Origin: Entonaema liquescens
Taxonomy: Eukaryota; Ascomycota; Sordariomycetes; Xylariales; Xylariaceae
Length of the DNA stretch: 64,000 bases
Reading direction: 5' to 3'
NCBI GenBank assembly: GCA_902805475.1
Contig: CADCSX010000012.1
Coordinates: forward strand, 434,001-498,000
The notes beneath the pieces were generated by a model, which did no database searches, was not told where the DNA came from, and was given only the letters and a program-made list of their open reading frames with translations. Below, piece by piece: positions 1 to 11,878 of this stretch. Numbering within the stretch: the stretch's first letter is position 1; every line of letters starts with the position of its first letter. Made by a program: the position numbers and the translations under genes.

Positions 1-1206
1 ACGCCATGTAGGAATCCCGAGATTCCCCTGAATCCTCACCTAGATTTGCTTATGGATGACAAGTAGTGGCGGGTTCTATCTATGGAGTTGACTATTTACC
101 TTTACACCAGCAGCCATATCCCGCGTAACACGTCAGCGATTCAGGCGTGATGAAAATAAAATCGGTATGTTGTGTAGCCTGTAATGTCCTTATGGTGGCG
201 AGACCGAGATAGAGGCGAATTCAAGGGGTTTCTCCCTTTGGGGGCACTCTGTTGCACCACTGGAAGAGCGAGAAGATTGTACGTAGCTGGAAGCTTACAT
301 CCGTAGGCTCATCCACCAGGATATATCTTTGCGCTACCGTACTTATCGGGGTTCATCATTCGAATACTTATTTGGAGATGACCTCCTCGACCAGTATAAG
401 AATTGGGGTCGTACCTGAGCCACTTAAAATCTGACGTGTCGTAGTCTTGAATATGTACCTATAGCTAATTAGATTCTAAATCTAGTACCGGAAGCACTGC
501 TGACGTTATATCACACCCGATAACTAGAGCTATTCTCCTAGATATCTCATAGACCTCATTGCCTGCCTCTTTGAAATACTTCGGCAGTGGTCTAGAAACT
601 GGGTATAGAGCAGAGGGTTACATTGTAAACTAGACCTTCCCATTGTAGATCAATAGTGTAAATAAGATGCGTTGCGGACGCGCATGGTCGACAACTCCGC
701 TAGAACTCCGCTAGTATTGCAGCCAATATTCTCTAGTCCTCGAATCACGTATAACCCCAGTGTTCTTATATCTACTGCAGCTGTGACTTCGGCATTTGAG
801 AAGATCAAAATAAATCCTACATCACCATGGATTTAGCCATGCGTCCACTAAGCACGACCAAGACCTAGGAGGGGTAGTGGGGGGACAAGACGAGGCGCTA
901 GAATTCTTCTCGAAGCCCCGTCAGTGTCAGGTAGTGCTCTTGGCCGTGGCCCGTGTGGTCGTATCTTCACGATTTGAAGTGTTTCGAGAGGGCTTCGAGA
1001 ATGGTAACACTACGTACATAACGCAAGGGGCGAAGGAGCGAGTACAACCTGCCGAATCGCCGACCAGGAATTTGATCCACCACATCTTTCGGTTGCAGTA
1101 ATCAAGATCTCTTGTTCGACATTGGAAGTCATCTGCGAATCTGTCATACAAGAAGCTTAATAAGTCGAGAAATATATTCTAATATTAAGTCTGAGCTATA
1201 TAGGTT

Positions 1207-1227
1207 AGGTACCTAGGTAGGTAGGTA
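1207..1227. repeat. AGGT/ACCT tract
   Basis: A short palindromic tract built from AGGTACCT followed by repeated AGGT units. Similar tracts recur in the intergenic DNA of this window, for example at 2423-2449, 32441-32464 and 41016-41036. Confidence 0.7.
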
Positions 1228-2247
1228 TCTAATTATCAGTTCTATCTCGTAGATGATCAATTAGTCTAAGGCTCTACTACATATTAGTCTGCTCACCTAC
1301 CACGGCTACCCGTCTCTCGTCGGATGCTGCACGTAGTGGTACGCAACCTTCGCGCATTAACAATTGCCAACGTGTTGATCCTACAATGCGTGGAAGGTGT
1401 ATATTTTTCGCTACAAATCTTTTTTACCCCATCCGGGTCGCGTTTTCTTCATGTTTTTCATAACGTTATGCATATAAATAGACCTATACGCAAGCTGCAC
1501 TAGGGGATTGGTAATTTAGTACGCTTACTCCGAGAGGCTATTGGATGTCCCCAGTATCCGGTAGCTGTTTCAGTATATATTATGGGCTTGGCTAACAATA
1601 GCGAGACCACTGCACGTAAAGCGCCTTTAGTCGCTATTCTGGCCACTGAGGTAGGAGCCTATACCCTCGAGTAGGTATCTTAAGTCTTACGCCCCTAATA
1701 TAGCAGGGCGCTATAAACACTCTGTCTTAGAAGTAATCTGGAGTGGACTACTCAGGTAGGTTAGTTGATCAGCCAAACATTTTCTAATCATAGGTGGTCA
1801 TACGCTCGTAGGTCCAGCAAGAGAAGGGAAGAAGCCCAATGGCTTTTTAAGGCTCTGTCGTAATCATGATTTCTCATGGTATCCTTGTGTTCTCTTACCC
1901 GAGCTTTCGTGGCTTTTGCTTGTATGTAGTGGAATGATACCTTGAAAGCTCGGACTGGTATAATCCCTGGTCGTGGACCCTACGAGTTGCTAAGTTTAGT
2001 AACTAAATCCTCATTGACGGCCCCGGAGGGGTTCCTCATGTAGCCCGTGCATTTTCAGGGGTAGATTAGTGCCAGTATGCGCTCCGTGCTGAGAGCTTCT
2101 TTGTCCAAGGAATCCTTCCATTCGATCTCCAAAAAATCTACAACGCATCATTGTCATGAAAAATACAAGACAAGGCTAGGACAGGACGAGACAAGAGTAA
2201 AGAACAGCTAAAGAGGGCAAAGTCGATGAAGAAGTCCCACACTCCCA

Positions 2248-2274
2248 TCACATATCTCACATATCTCACATATC
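2248..2274 (+). repeat. 9-bp tandem repeat, three copies
   Basis: Three exact head-to-tail copies of TCACATATC. It is intergenic, and no function can be assigned. Confidence 0.85.
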
Positions 2275-3759
2275 GGGGGTAGATCTGCATCAGCTCGACG
2301 TGTTTCACCTCTCATTAATTATTTTTCTGGCCCTACGGATTACAGTACCCTACAGCCTCGACACACAACTTTTCGATACCATCTTCTCCGCGCCTTTTCC
2401 TTGCTTAAACGCACCTACTATCAGGTACCTTAGCTACCTACCTACCTAAGCACCATAGGCACACCTAGGCATAACCAAGACTAAGACCAAGCCCAGCTCT
2501 AACCGCTCCCCGGGCTACGGTTTTCTGCAGCTGCACGCGCGATAAGTCGCATACGACAAAGAGGGACGACATCTCACATTTACATGCACATCATAATTTA
2601 GATTTTCACACCAAAGAGAGAGCTATCATGTTTATGAGCTAGCTACCTGCCTACCTAGCTTTTTCTACATTTCAAGTTTGTTCTTGATATTGTTATTATT
2701 ATTGTTTGTAGTCCTAGTCAACCGTGCTTTTTCTTCTCACCCCCCCCTGAAAGGACAGAGAAACCCGAACATTCTTCTTTTCCCATTTTTATTCTTTACA
2801 AGCGGATACGTATGCGCACTGTCTTTTACAGAAATTGTTGTGTATACAAGGTACTACAAAAGTAGAACTTCTCTCGGCGAAGGCTTGCGCCTCATCAACG
2901 TTCAGCGGATTGGATTAAACAAAACCAACATTGCGCGCGCCTTTCCGCTTTCTTCCCTCCCCTCCCTCTCTCTTTTACGTTCTGTCTCGGGGAAATTGAA
3001 CTTCAACAGTCTCTAACCCATCAACCAAGTAATTAAATCTTAGGTACGTATACAATTGAGTATATGAGGTTTATATATGTCTTATCATATATTGGAATAT
3101 TATTTTCTTAGAGGACAATAATCTAATATAATGCGATTTTTAGAATCAACGCCGAACGATCCCCGCTAATAGAACTTCGCGAACCGCACTTATTATTCCC
3201 TATTCCCTATGCACGCGACTACGCTCCCCGCCATGTATCTTAGCTTCCTAGCTTGATAAACTCCCGCAATATTCTCTAAAAGCGCCACTCGAGTCAGCTC
3301 TGCTACTAATGACGCTACGAACTTCTTTAGCGTCAGAAGCTCGATTTTCATAAATCTCACTTTTCGAACATACACTTTAGCTCCCGTGCTTCCGCTCTAG
3401 TTTCTACCAAGATCGTCGCTCTCTCCACATGAAAGATTAAGGAGGCATATAGAAGAAACCCCAATAAAAAAAAAAATAACGTACCCCGTATTTGGCGCTG
3501 TTGCTGCATGGGGAACCCGCGATTTCTCGGCAGGGTATAGCAGGAACCGTTCCTTGCCTAAAGTGCCAGATCAAAGTTTCCCCTCAATTTAGAGAGACCA
3601 AGGCGATCTGAGGTCATTATCTACTATCTGGGATTATCTAGGACCATCTAAGGGCTGTTAAGGGGCAAGGAGGGAATAATCATTGCTCGGAATCCGAAAC
3701 TGGCGTGATAGGGAGTTTTGCATATTAAGCCTTTTACAAGGAGGCTTCGTGAAGTAGCC

Positions 3760-6700
3760 ATGAGGCGAAATAGAGTACCAGGCTCTCCGCCTTCGCCCTA
3801 TAGGGCCCTGGCCCACCATCCGGCTAATGGCCAACCTGCCGACTCCGTCTCCTTGATTAGGTCGTTCAATAGTGAGACCAACCCGACTCGGCCTATACGT
3901 CCCTCCCCACTTACGGCCTCAACCATCCCTGACATGCCTCTTGATCTTCTAGATCGCATGAGATCATTCCCACTCTTCATGTCTGCCCCCGAGGACTTTC
4001 TGGTAGCCATCGGCAAGCATCTAAGACCCCAGATCCATTCCGCGCACGACCACATCTTGACGGAAGGCGATGAAGCAAAAGCAATGTACTGGCTAGTCAG
4101 GGGCGTCGTTGGGGTAACCTCACGAGACGGCGAGGCCGTATACGCTGAACTCAAACCGGGTTCTTTCTTTGGTGAGATAGGCGTACTTATGAACATGCCT
4201 CGAACGGCGACTATTGTCGCGCGCACAAAATGTCTGCTTCTTGTACTCAAGAAAGAAGATCTCCAACAAGAACTTCCTGGATACCCTGACATGGAGAAGG
4301 CCATTAGACAGGAAGCCCATGAAAGACTAACCATTCTTAATAAGAAGCGCCAGGAAAGAGGGCATAGCCTCAAGGTTGCGAATGGATCGGCGGCTCGAGA
4401 AGCTACTCCAGGTGAGGTATCAACCGGGGATATTGGCATCATCAAGCAAGGGGCCGTAGTAAATCATAAGAAGAGAAAGTCCCCCAGTCCAGGAGGGATG
4501 GAGGATCCAACTGCGGGAAGTGCGCTAGGAAGTGGTCTTGTAAATGTGCGGCAGACGCTTAAGGAGCTACCCCTATTTTCGACGCTGCCTCCCGATATTC
4601 TCCATTTCCTAGGCATGAGTGCGCAGCCCAAGACTTACCCACCATTCACCGATATAATTCGCCAAGGGACGTCGGGCAACGAGATTTTCTTCATTGTCCG
4701 TGGCGAGGCGGAGGTGATTCACGATGCACCTGAGGGGCAGCAAAAGAGGATAACACGCTCATCACGCTCATCCGTAATAAGGCCGCGTCTCAGACAAGGC
4801 CAATATTTCGGGGAAGTCACTAGCTTAGGTCTTTCGGGCCGAAGAACTGCAACTGTTAGGTCTATCACAGCCGTCGAATGTCTTATGATTAGCGGTGAGG
4901 CCCTGGATGAATTATGGAAGAAGTGTCCGCCAGAAATAAAGAAGCAGGTCGAAGATACGGCAAGGACGCGAATTAGGCCGAAAGAAGACGTCGAGATGGT
5001 AGATGCAGAACCGATGCCTAAGAAAGCCTCGGTACCCTTAGCCCCTTTACGGCCCCCGCAGGTTACATTTACGACACCCTCTATACCCGCTTCCCCTATC
5101 AAGGATGAGTTAGATCAGATGGAACCAAAAGACCCCGATCCTTTCCTCAGTGTGGACATGGAAAATCTAAGAAACCGACGGCGAGGATCTCTTGCGCCAC
5201 CTATACCGCCATCGGGCGAATCTCCCGGAGCCCCAACGACCAATGGCGTACGCCTACATAAGCTCAACACCAAATTTAGCCATTCTACGACTATCCAATC
5301 GCCTTTATCATATTTCTCTCCCGATATAGAAGTACCAGCGAAGAAACCTAGGCTATTTCCCAGTCGATCGCAGCCTGTCCAAGAGCCTCTACTCCCCGAC
5401 GATATCCTAGTGACGATATTCCAGTTCCTCGACCTAGCCGAGCTTATCCGGCTAAGACAACTCTCGTCCCACGTGCGCAGGCTCCTAGCTACATCCCCGA
5501 AGCTTTGTACTCACGTGGACCTTTCGTCGTACAACCGCTATATAACAGACGACGTTCTCATTAACATAATCGCACCGTTTCTCGGACCGCGGCCGCTCTC
5601 GATAGATCTTAGCAACTGCTTTCACATTACTGACGAGGGGTTCTCTACGCTGTGGAAGGTATGTGGCAAGAATATCAAGATCTGGAGAATGAAATCCGTC
5701 TGGGATGTTTCGGCGAATCAGATCCTCGAGATGAGCGATAACGCCAAGGACTTGGAGGAAGTCGACTGGAGTAATTGTCGAAAAGTTGGCGATAATCTAC
5801 TCGCCCGAGTGGTTGGATGGGTTGTTCCAGACCATCCCCCGCAAAACGCAAAGCAAGCCGTAAACTCAAACGGCGCCACTGCCGCCGCCGCCGCCGCCGC
5901 ACGCCTCCGAGCGCAGCAGCGCCCTCAGGCTATAGTCCTCCCGCCGCCCGGCACCGTGATCGGCTGTCCGAAACTCAAGCGTCTGGATCTATCGTACTGC
6001 AAGCACATCACGGACCGCTCCATGGCGCACATGGCAGCCCACGCCTCGCAGCGGCTCGAATCCCTGACTCTCACGCGGTGCACATCGATCACGGACGGCG
6101 GATTCCAGAGCTGGGCGCCCTTCCGCTTCTCGCAGCTGTCGCGCCTATGCCTCGCCGACTGCACATATCTATCCGACAACGCGATCGTCGCGCTCGTGCA
6201 CGCCGCCAAGGCCCTGACCCACCTCGACCTGTCCTTCTGCTGCGCGCTGTCCGACACCGCCACCGAGGTCCTCGCCCTCGGCCTGCCGGGCCTCCGGGAG
6301 CTGAAGATGGCGTTCTGCGGCAGCGCGGTGAGCGATAATAGTCTCGCCTGCGTCGCCCTCCATCTGAACGACCTCGAGAGGCTGAGCGTCCGCGGGTGCG
6401 TCCGCGTCACGGCCGCGGGCATCGAGAGCGTGCTCGAGGGATGTGCGAGCCTCGAGTGGGCGGATGTAAGCCAGTGTCGGAACCTGGAGGGCTGGATCCG
6501 CGGCGGGGGGGTCGCGCGCTGGGGATACGACGAGAGGGCGGAGAACGCGAGCGTGAGCCGGAGAAGTAGTGGTGGTGGTGGTGGTGGTGCGCAGAATATG
6601 GACTACGAGAAGTCGGGCGTGGCGTTTGTCGTTGAGAAGGGGCGGGCGCGCTGCGTTGAAACGAGGCGGTTGGTTTGCATATGTTGTTGCTTATGGCTTG

Positions 6701-6771
6701 ACGATGCGATACGATACGAGACGACACAGCACTTTTGCGTAACTTGCGTGGTCGCTCTCATCTGTTTTTGA
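3760..6771 (+). CDS. Cyclic nucleotide-binding, F-box and leucine-rich repeat protein
   Basis: A single-exon gene of 1003 residues. The first ATG after an in-frame TAG at 3709 is at 3760 and is taken as the start. In order it shows: a Ser/Pro-rich N-terminus; a cyclic nucleotide-binding domain at about 68-180, whose phosphate-cassette-like segment reads FGEIGVLMNMPRTAT; a second, more diverged one at about 268-386 (FGEVTSLG...RRTATV); a disordered basic linker; an F-box at about 545-583 (LPDDILVTIFQFLDL); and about seven leucine-rich repeats to residue 900. F-box/LRR proteins are normally substrate adaptors of SCF ubiquitin ligases, so a cyclic-nucleotide-responsive SCF adaptor is a reasonable inference. 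An alanine run (GCC repeat near 5880) and a glycine run (GGT repeat near 6570) interrupt the C-terminal part, which is also clearly GC-richer. The last 35 residues look unlike a domain, and an unrecognised terminal intron is possible. Confidence 0.93.
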   Translation: MRRNRVPGSPPSPYRALAHHPANGQPADSVSLIRSFNSETNPTRPIRPSPLTASTIPDMPLDLLDRMRSFPLFMSAPEDFLVAIGKHLRPQIHSAHDHILTEGDEAKAMYWLVRGVVGVTSRDGEAVYAELKPGSFFGEIGVLMNMPRTATIVARTKCLLLVLKKEDLQQELPGYPDMEKAIRQEAHERLTILNKKRQERGHSLKVANGSAAREATPGEVSTGDIGIIKQGAVVNHKKRKSPSPGGMEDPTAGSALGSGLVNVRQTLKELPLFSTLPPDILHFLGMSAQPKTYPPFTDIIRQGTSGNEIFFIVRGEAEVIHDAPEGQQKRITRSSRSSVIRPRLRQGQYFGEVTSLGLSGRRTATVRSITAVECLMISGEALDELWKKCPPEIKKQVEDTARTRIRPKEDVEMVDAEPMPKKASVPLAPLRPPQVTFTTPSIPASPIKDELDQMEPKDPDPFLSVDMENLRNRRRGSLAPPIPPSGESPGAPTTNGVRLHKLNTKFSHSTTIQSPLSYFSPDIEVPAKKPRLFPSRSQPVQEPLLPDDILVTIFQFLDLAELIRLRQLSSHVRRLLATSPKLCTHVDLSSYNRYITDDVLINIIAPFLGPRPLSIDLSNCFHITDEGFSTLWKVCGKNIKIWRMKSVWDVSANQILEMSDNAKDLEEVDWSNCRKVGDNLLARVVGWVVPDHPPQNAKQAVNSNGATAAAAAAARLRAQQRPQAIVLPPPGTVIGCPKLKRLDLSYCKHITDRSMAHMAAHASQRLESLTLTRCTSITDGGFQSWAPFRFSQLSRLCLADCTYLSDNAIVALVHAAKALTHLDLSFCCALSDTATEVLALGLPGLRELKMAFCGSAVSDNSLACVALHLNDLERLSVRGCVRVTAAGIESVLEGCASLEWADVSQCRNLEGWIRGGGVARWGYDERAENASVSRRSSGGGGGGAQNMDYEKSGVAFVVEKGRARCVETRRLVCICCCLWLDDAIRYETTQHFCVTCVVALICF

Positions 6772-7579
6772 TCGCGACATTCCGTGATAATACCCCCGTC
6801 ACATTACATCGTCATATGAATGGAGTTGGAGTATTCGATCTGTTGATATGAGATCTTTGTACGCCTTGAAACCTGGCTACGCTGTTTTGGATATCATGTG
6901 TGTACCTAGTTACCTGGCATTGGGTGCTTATGGACGCATGTTTATGTATCACGATTTACTGTGTATTACTGCTGTAACTTGAATGAAGATATTTGGATCT
7001 TAACTACCTAGTAGAATTAGACAAGTGGTTGCGGCTATGTGAGCACGCGCTTAAGTGCTATAATATTAAGTGTAGGCGTTATGCTTCTTGGCTGAGAAGA
7101 CTAGATTTCATCATAGTCAATAATTTATATCAAAGGAAGTTTGAATGTAGTTTTATATTCGTATTTACAAGTTCCCTATAACCCTTGGCTTTTACTCGAA
7201 CCCTAGTTGTCTTTGTATCATATTACACGATGGGGACGGTTCCTTGTAGCAAGTAAATCTATCAGTTAGCATTTACACTAATACAGTTGGTCTATCTGTC
7301 ACTTTAACTTAAGATATAAATACCGTGCCTCGGTTAGGTATTACGCGAATAATGACAGGCTATATTTTCAGAGCCAAGACGCCGGACTTATAGCTTCCAC
7401 GTCCAGCACAATTAGCTTCAAACTACTATAGAACTTAGAGATTCGAGAAGTCTAGATTCAAGATACCTAAAAAGGAGTAACTCCTTAGTAGCACAATATT
7501 TTGGGGCTATAGGAAAACTAATACTAGGAAATCCTTCCTCGCCAAGAAATAGTCATTCTACTCTGACCTTGACATTATT

Positions 7580-7614
<35 letters not shown>

Positions 7615-8329
7615 ATACTCTTTATTCCATTAGCAACTAATGTTCCAACTTTATTTTATAGGCTTAATTTGGGGAAATACTTTCACAAGCTCGTGCAACA
7701 TGAGTGTATACTCTTTGCGGCTCGTGGCCTCACAACTTTGGCCTCTGAGCTTCGCCTATTATATAGGGTGGCGTGACATTCGATCCCGGTTGATTGGTTC
7801 CCCACCGATTGGTATAAACTGCCTGGCAAAGGGCATAACCCCACGCATAATACCGCTGTGCATGTCTTTTCCCTCCATCTCGTGCGAGTGACATCACCGC
7901 GGATGATCTCGCAGCCGGCGAGCCCGTTCAGCCGGGCGTTACCACAGGTACTGTCTATGTTAAGTAGTTTGTAAAATAATCCTATCTACACCGAAGCGTA
8001 AACATGCCTCCTCCATCGTATGCAGGGACTCGTGTCTAGACTGCGGGGAAGCCCATCGGCTCGCTCTATTAACCAGGCACATGGTCTCGGCAAGTGTACG
8101 AATACCCTCCCAAGTCGGGGTAAGGGTACTTCCAAACTAGCAAGGGTAGGTAACTAAATGGTCGACGAAAGGATCCAACACGATCCGCGAGAAAATACAC
8201 CCGCAATCACCACGTCTTTTCCTCACCTTTCACCCCGCGTGTTCTGCAGTATAGCTAGCTACCTATCCTGCTCACATACCTTACGTACATCATCCTCTCA
8301 CAGGCGCAAAATCACTTTACCCAATAATC
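6772..8329. other. Intergenic stretch, no gene seen
   Basis: It holds the 3' flank of the F-box gene, a (TC)15 microsatellite at 7583-7612 and the promoter of the FAD monooxygenase. Small open frames here (for example 7640-7891) have no recognisable features. Confidence 0.6.
7583..7612 (+). repeat. (TC)15 microsatellite
   Basis: Thirty bases of uninterrupted TC dinucleotide in intergenic DNA about 720 bp before the FAD monooxygenase start. Confidence 0.95.
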
Positions 8330-9781
8330 ATGTCTCGACCATTTGAAAAGGTAAGAGTCTAGAATTTACTATCTACTACAATATCATATACTCCTTTACC
8401 CCTCCCCCTTTTACCTCCTCAGTCTCGACTGACACGGATACCACCGTTATTAGGTAATCATCGTAGGAGCCGGGCCCTCGGGTCTACTTCTCGCGCTGCT
8501 GCTCTCCAAACACGGGATCCCCGTGGAAATTCTGGAGGCCTCGCACGAGCTAGACAAGCAGCCGCGGGCGGCGATCTACGGGCCGCCCGCGATCCCTGAC
8601 CTCCGGCGGGCCGGGGTCATCGACCAGATCCGCCAGAGGGGCATAAGCCCGACGTCGATGTGCTGGCGGCGCTTCGAGGACCACAGCTGGATCACGGGCA
8701 TGGACGCCGCGGCCCTGGCCGACTACAACGGCGAGGACCTGCGCATCGCCTGTCTGGTCCTCGACCAGCTCGACCAGCTGATGCTCGACGAGTTCCTGGC
8801 CAAGTACAACGGCAAGATCAGCTGGAACCACAAGGTCACGGGCACGGGCCAGGACGAGAAGCAAGCCTGGGTCGATGTCGAGACGCCGGAGGGCAACAAG
8901 AAGATTTACGGAGACTATGTTATCGGGTGCGATGGCGCGGGAAGTCAAGTGCGGAAGTCCCTCTTCGGAGACGAGTACCCTGGGTTTACCTGGGAGAGGC
9001 AGATCGTAGCAACAAACGTGAAGCCCCAAAAATTTCCCAAAGAGAACGTCAGCAACTAATCTGAATGTATAACTAGGTCTACTACGACTTCTCAAAGTAT
9101 GGCTTCAGGGACTCCAACTTCATCCTCCATCCCGATCACTTCTACGTAAGTTCTCCTTATACGCAACACCCCCACTTCCAACAGACTAACCAAGCAACGC
9201 AAATCCAGATGGCGGCCAGACTTACAGAAGACGGGCTCTACAGAGTAACATACGGCGAATCTCCCGGCCTAACCTGGGAGCAGATGCGCGAGCGCCAGCC
9301 GTGGAAGTACGAGATCATGCTTCCCGGTCACCCCAAGCCCGACCAGTACAAGCTGGTGACGATATCGCCGTATAAGATGCACCAGAGATGCGCGCCCTCG
9401 TTCCGCGTGGGTCGGATCCTACTAGCCGCGGACGCAGCGCACCTGTGTAACCCGTGGGGCGGCATGGGCATCACGGGCGGATTTGTAGATGTAGGCGGGC
9501 TGTACGATTGTCTGGCGGGGATCTGGGACGGCAAGGCGGACGAGTCGATCTTGGATTTGTACAGCGAGAAGCGCATCGAAAAATGGAAGACGGTCATCGA
9601 CCCAATTTCCCAGAGCAACTTCCGCCGCGTATCAGATAGCGACCCGGATACCCTGATAGAGCGCGATCCCGTCATGAAAGCGTGTAAAGACGCCGAGGAT
9701 GACCTAGAGAAGCAGAAGGGGATGTACCTGAATTTCTTTGACATGCGGTATGACTTCACGCAACATTACAAGACGACCTGA
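8330..9781 (+). CDS. FAD-dependent aromatic monooxygenase
   Basis: Four exons (8330-8350, 8454-9017, 9077-9145, 9209-9781) give 408 residues. The seven-codon first exon is supported because the splice restores the FAD-binding strand directly: VIIVGAGPSG, a GxGxxG motif at residues 12-17. Next come the DG motif (YVIGCDGAGSQVR) and the second FAD motif in exon 4 (GRILLAADAAHLCNPWGGMG, near residue 293; the usual GDAAH has Ala first). This is the single-component class A flavoprotein hydroxylase family (phenol, salicylate and p-hydroxybenzoate hydroxylases), using NAD(P)H and O2 to hydroxylate aromatic rings. The spacing resembles MAK1-type fungal monooxygenases known for phytoalexin detoxification, but the substrate is a guess. 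It converges on the MFS transporter gene 423 bp away, with a P450 beyond that. Confidence 0.93.
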
Positions 9782-10204
9782 TGAGACGTAACGACTTTAG
9801 ATCCGGGTACATATATTGTTATATCAGTTTATGTCGAGTATATATGCCTGTTTATGTTAACTTGTTTAGAGAGCTAGTCGTATCAAATTTTATGCTATAA
9901 TTAAGAGTCGATGGTTCTCTCGTTCACGTCAGGAATTGTGTGCCCTCTTCACTCTCATATTACATCATTAATACCCATCGTATAGCTAAAATATATACCT
10001 TATTGCTAAACATAACCCAAATAGTAAAAGCAATTTTAAGACAGATGTGCATCTGAAGATTTTCCGTAGACCGAGACAATATAACATAGGGTATCATTTT
10101 GGTACCGCAATAAAGATACAACATTTAATAGTAAGACTAACGGGCCTAGGACCAACGCCTAGCCCGTGAAGATGCATCTTCTAGCATTTTCGCAAGGGAA
10201 TTCC
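9782..10204. other. Convergent intergenic spacer
   Basis: An AT-rich spacer between the 3' ends of the monooxygenase and MFS genes. It presumably holds both polyadenylation regions. No gene is seen. Confidence 0.6.
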
Positions 10205-11878
10205 TTACAAACTGGCCTTCCCCCTAGATTCGAATGGCAGTGTCCCCACAAGAAGTCCAGCTGCAATAAATAATGCGCCGCTCGTGTAGACCGGAGCCGA
10301 TGTCTGCAAGTTGGCAAACATAGCAATGATAGGGGCCATAATGCCGAAGATACGGTTTGAGGTCGCCGTTAGTGCATTGCCGGTACCTCGGTCCTTTGTC
10401 GGGAATAGCTCGGGCGTGAAAGCGTACAGGACGGCATACATAATATTGCTCGTAAAATTATAGGCGCAATTCCATCCCAGCAAGCTTGATGAGTTGGTTG
10501 CAGTAGTCGAGCAATAGAGAAACACGCCGGTCAGGATTGTGCTTAAACTAAGCGCCCCTTTGCGCCCAAAGTGTGGTAGTTCGACAAGAGCACCGCCAGC
10601 AAGAGCGCCAGGCACGCCAAGCACGGCGATGATAAGCGAATTACGGTATGTGATGTAAGTTGATCCATCGCCGAAGTCCACGCCACGAGTGCTCTGGATG
10701 TACGGGAGGAAAGCATTATACAATGGGTATCTATAAAGTGTCAACAGATACTAAAGAGGAAAGGCGATCAGCTATTCAGACTTACCCGAGACCGATAAAA
10801 GCCCACACCACCATTAACGCCCCTGTGCTATATGCTAACTTCCTCGTCGCAAATAGGGACCGGATGTGAGTGAAATTAATACTCTCTAGCTTACGTTTTA
10901 CAGCGTCATTCGCGGTTGTCCTATTCTCGTATCCATCCGGCTCACAAGCCTTCAAATCTTCGACACTTAACGATGAAGACTTCTTGTTTCGCCGCGCCAC
11001 TTCATGAACTATGCGCACCGCTTCTTCATCGAGTCCCTTTCCCATGAGGTACTTGGGCGACTCGTAGATAGTAAAGCAGAAGAAACGGAGAACGAACATG
11101 ATAAGCGTCAGCCCACCCATCGTAATCATGAAATAGCGCCATCCCATATTCTTGGCCCTGGTGCAGTCAGTATCTGTCTGCTCGCAGGTGAAGTTCCCCA
11201 GAAGCGGCCACGCGATTAAGTTAGCTACGACTTGAGCGAGGGCCCAATCAATAGAGAGGATAGTGAGTAAGTACTGGTGAGATCCGGGAAGAAATTCGAG
11301 AAATATTGCAGAGTCGACCGGCAAGTTACCACCAACACCAAACGACCAAAAAGCAGCAAAAACCCCGATGGCTGCGAAATTAGGCGCAGAGGCGGCTATC
11401 ATACCCCATACTGCAGTTATACCAAGAGTTAGATTGAACGCCCATCTCCGACCAAAGATGTCGCAGCCGAACCCCCAGAACACTGCCCCGAAGAGCAGGC
11501 CGATGTTCTGAGCAAGACTTAGCAGCGGAGGCCGCGAGGGATGGAACTCATTGGTTATGGACGTGAATATAAGCGATGTGATGATGGGCCAAAGGTTGTC
11601 AGATGCCCATCCGAAGCCTACAACGATGAAAAGCTGCCATTGATACCATCCCATCCCAATATCTTGAATCTGTGATCCGGAGTATTAGGGGAGCACTTCG
11701 AGATGGAATTCTGTATAAGGAGTCTTACCGCTCTATTCAAAACTCTCGCCTTGGCTTCATATACAGGGTCAATGGTGCCCTTTGGAATCGTACTGACGTC
11801 CTCGATTCCAACGGCGATATCTTCACCCAATTGCTGCTCATTATTCGCATTTCCCTTTTCTACTGGACTCTCCGCCAT
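10205..11878 (-). CDS. MFS transporter, sugar/metabolite porter type
   Basis: Three exons (11878-11729, 11669-10786, 10730-10205) give 519 residues. The ATG at 11878 is the first after the upstream stops. A hydrophilic N-terminus of about 60 residues precedes roughly twelve hydrophobic segments. The signature between TM2 and TM3 is clear (GCDIFGRRWAFN, the GxxxDxxGRR type), and the loop after TM6 has YESPKYLMGKG, matching the PESPR(Y/F)L motif of sugar-porter/SV2-like members. A plasma-membrane proton symporter or exporter is likely, but the substrate cannot be read. It lies between the FAD monooxygenase (convergent) and the P450 (same strand, 783 bp upstream). That context suggests uptake or export of a small organic or aromatic compound, which is an inference. 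Confidence 0.92.

Larger units (their letters stand above)
1..3759. other. Long non-coding stretch upstream of the first gene
   Basis: I see no supportable gene here. Open frames are short, mostly lack ATG starts and show no family resemblance. The stretch holds AGGT/ACCT-rich tracts (1207-1227, 2423-2449), a 9-bp tandem repeat at 2248-2274 and pyrimidine-rich DNA after 2650. The last kilobase probably contains the promoter and 5' leader of the gene at 3760. Confidence 0.6.

Noticed and set aside
2678..3016. 112-codon plus-strand frame with a hydrophobic start
   Set aside because: It begins at TTG, not ATG, in pyrimidine-rich promoter DNA. The hydrophobicity follows from T-rich composition.
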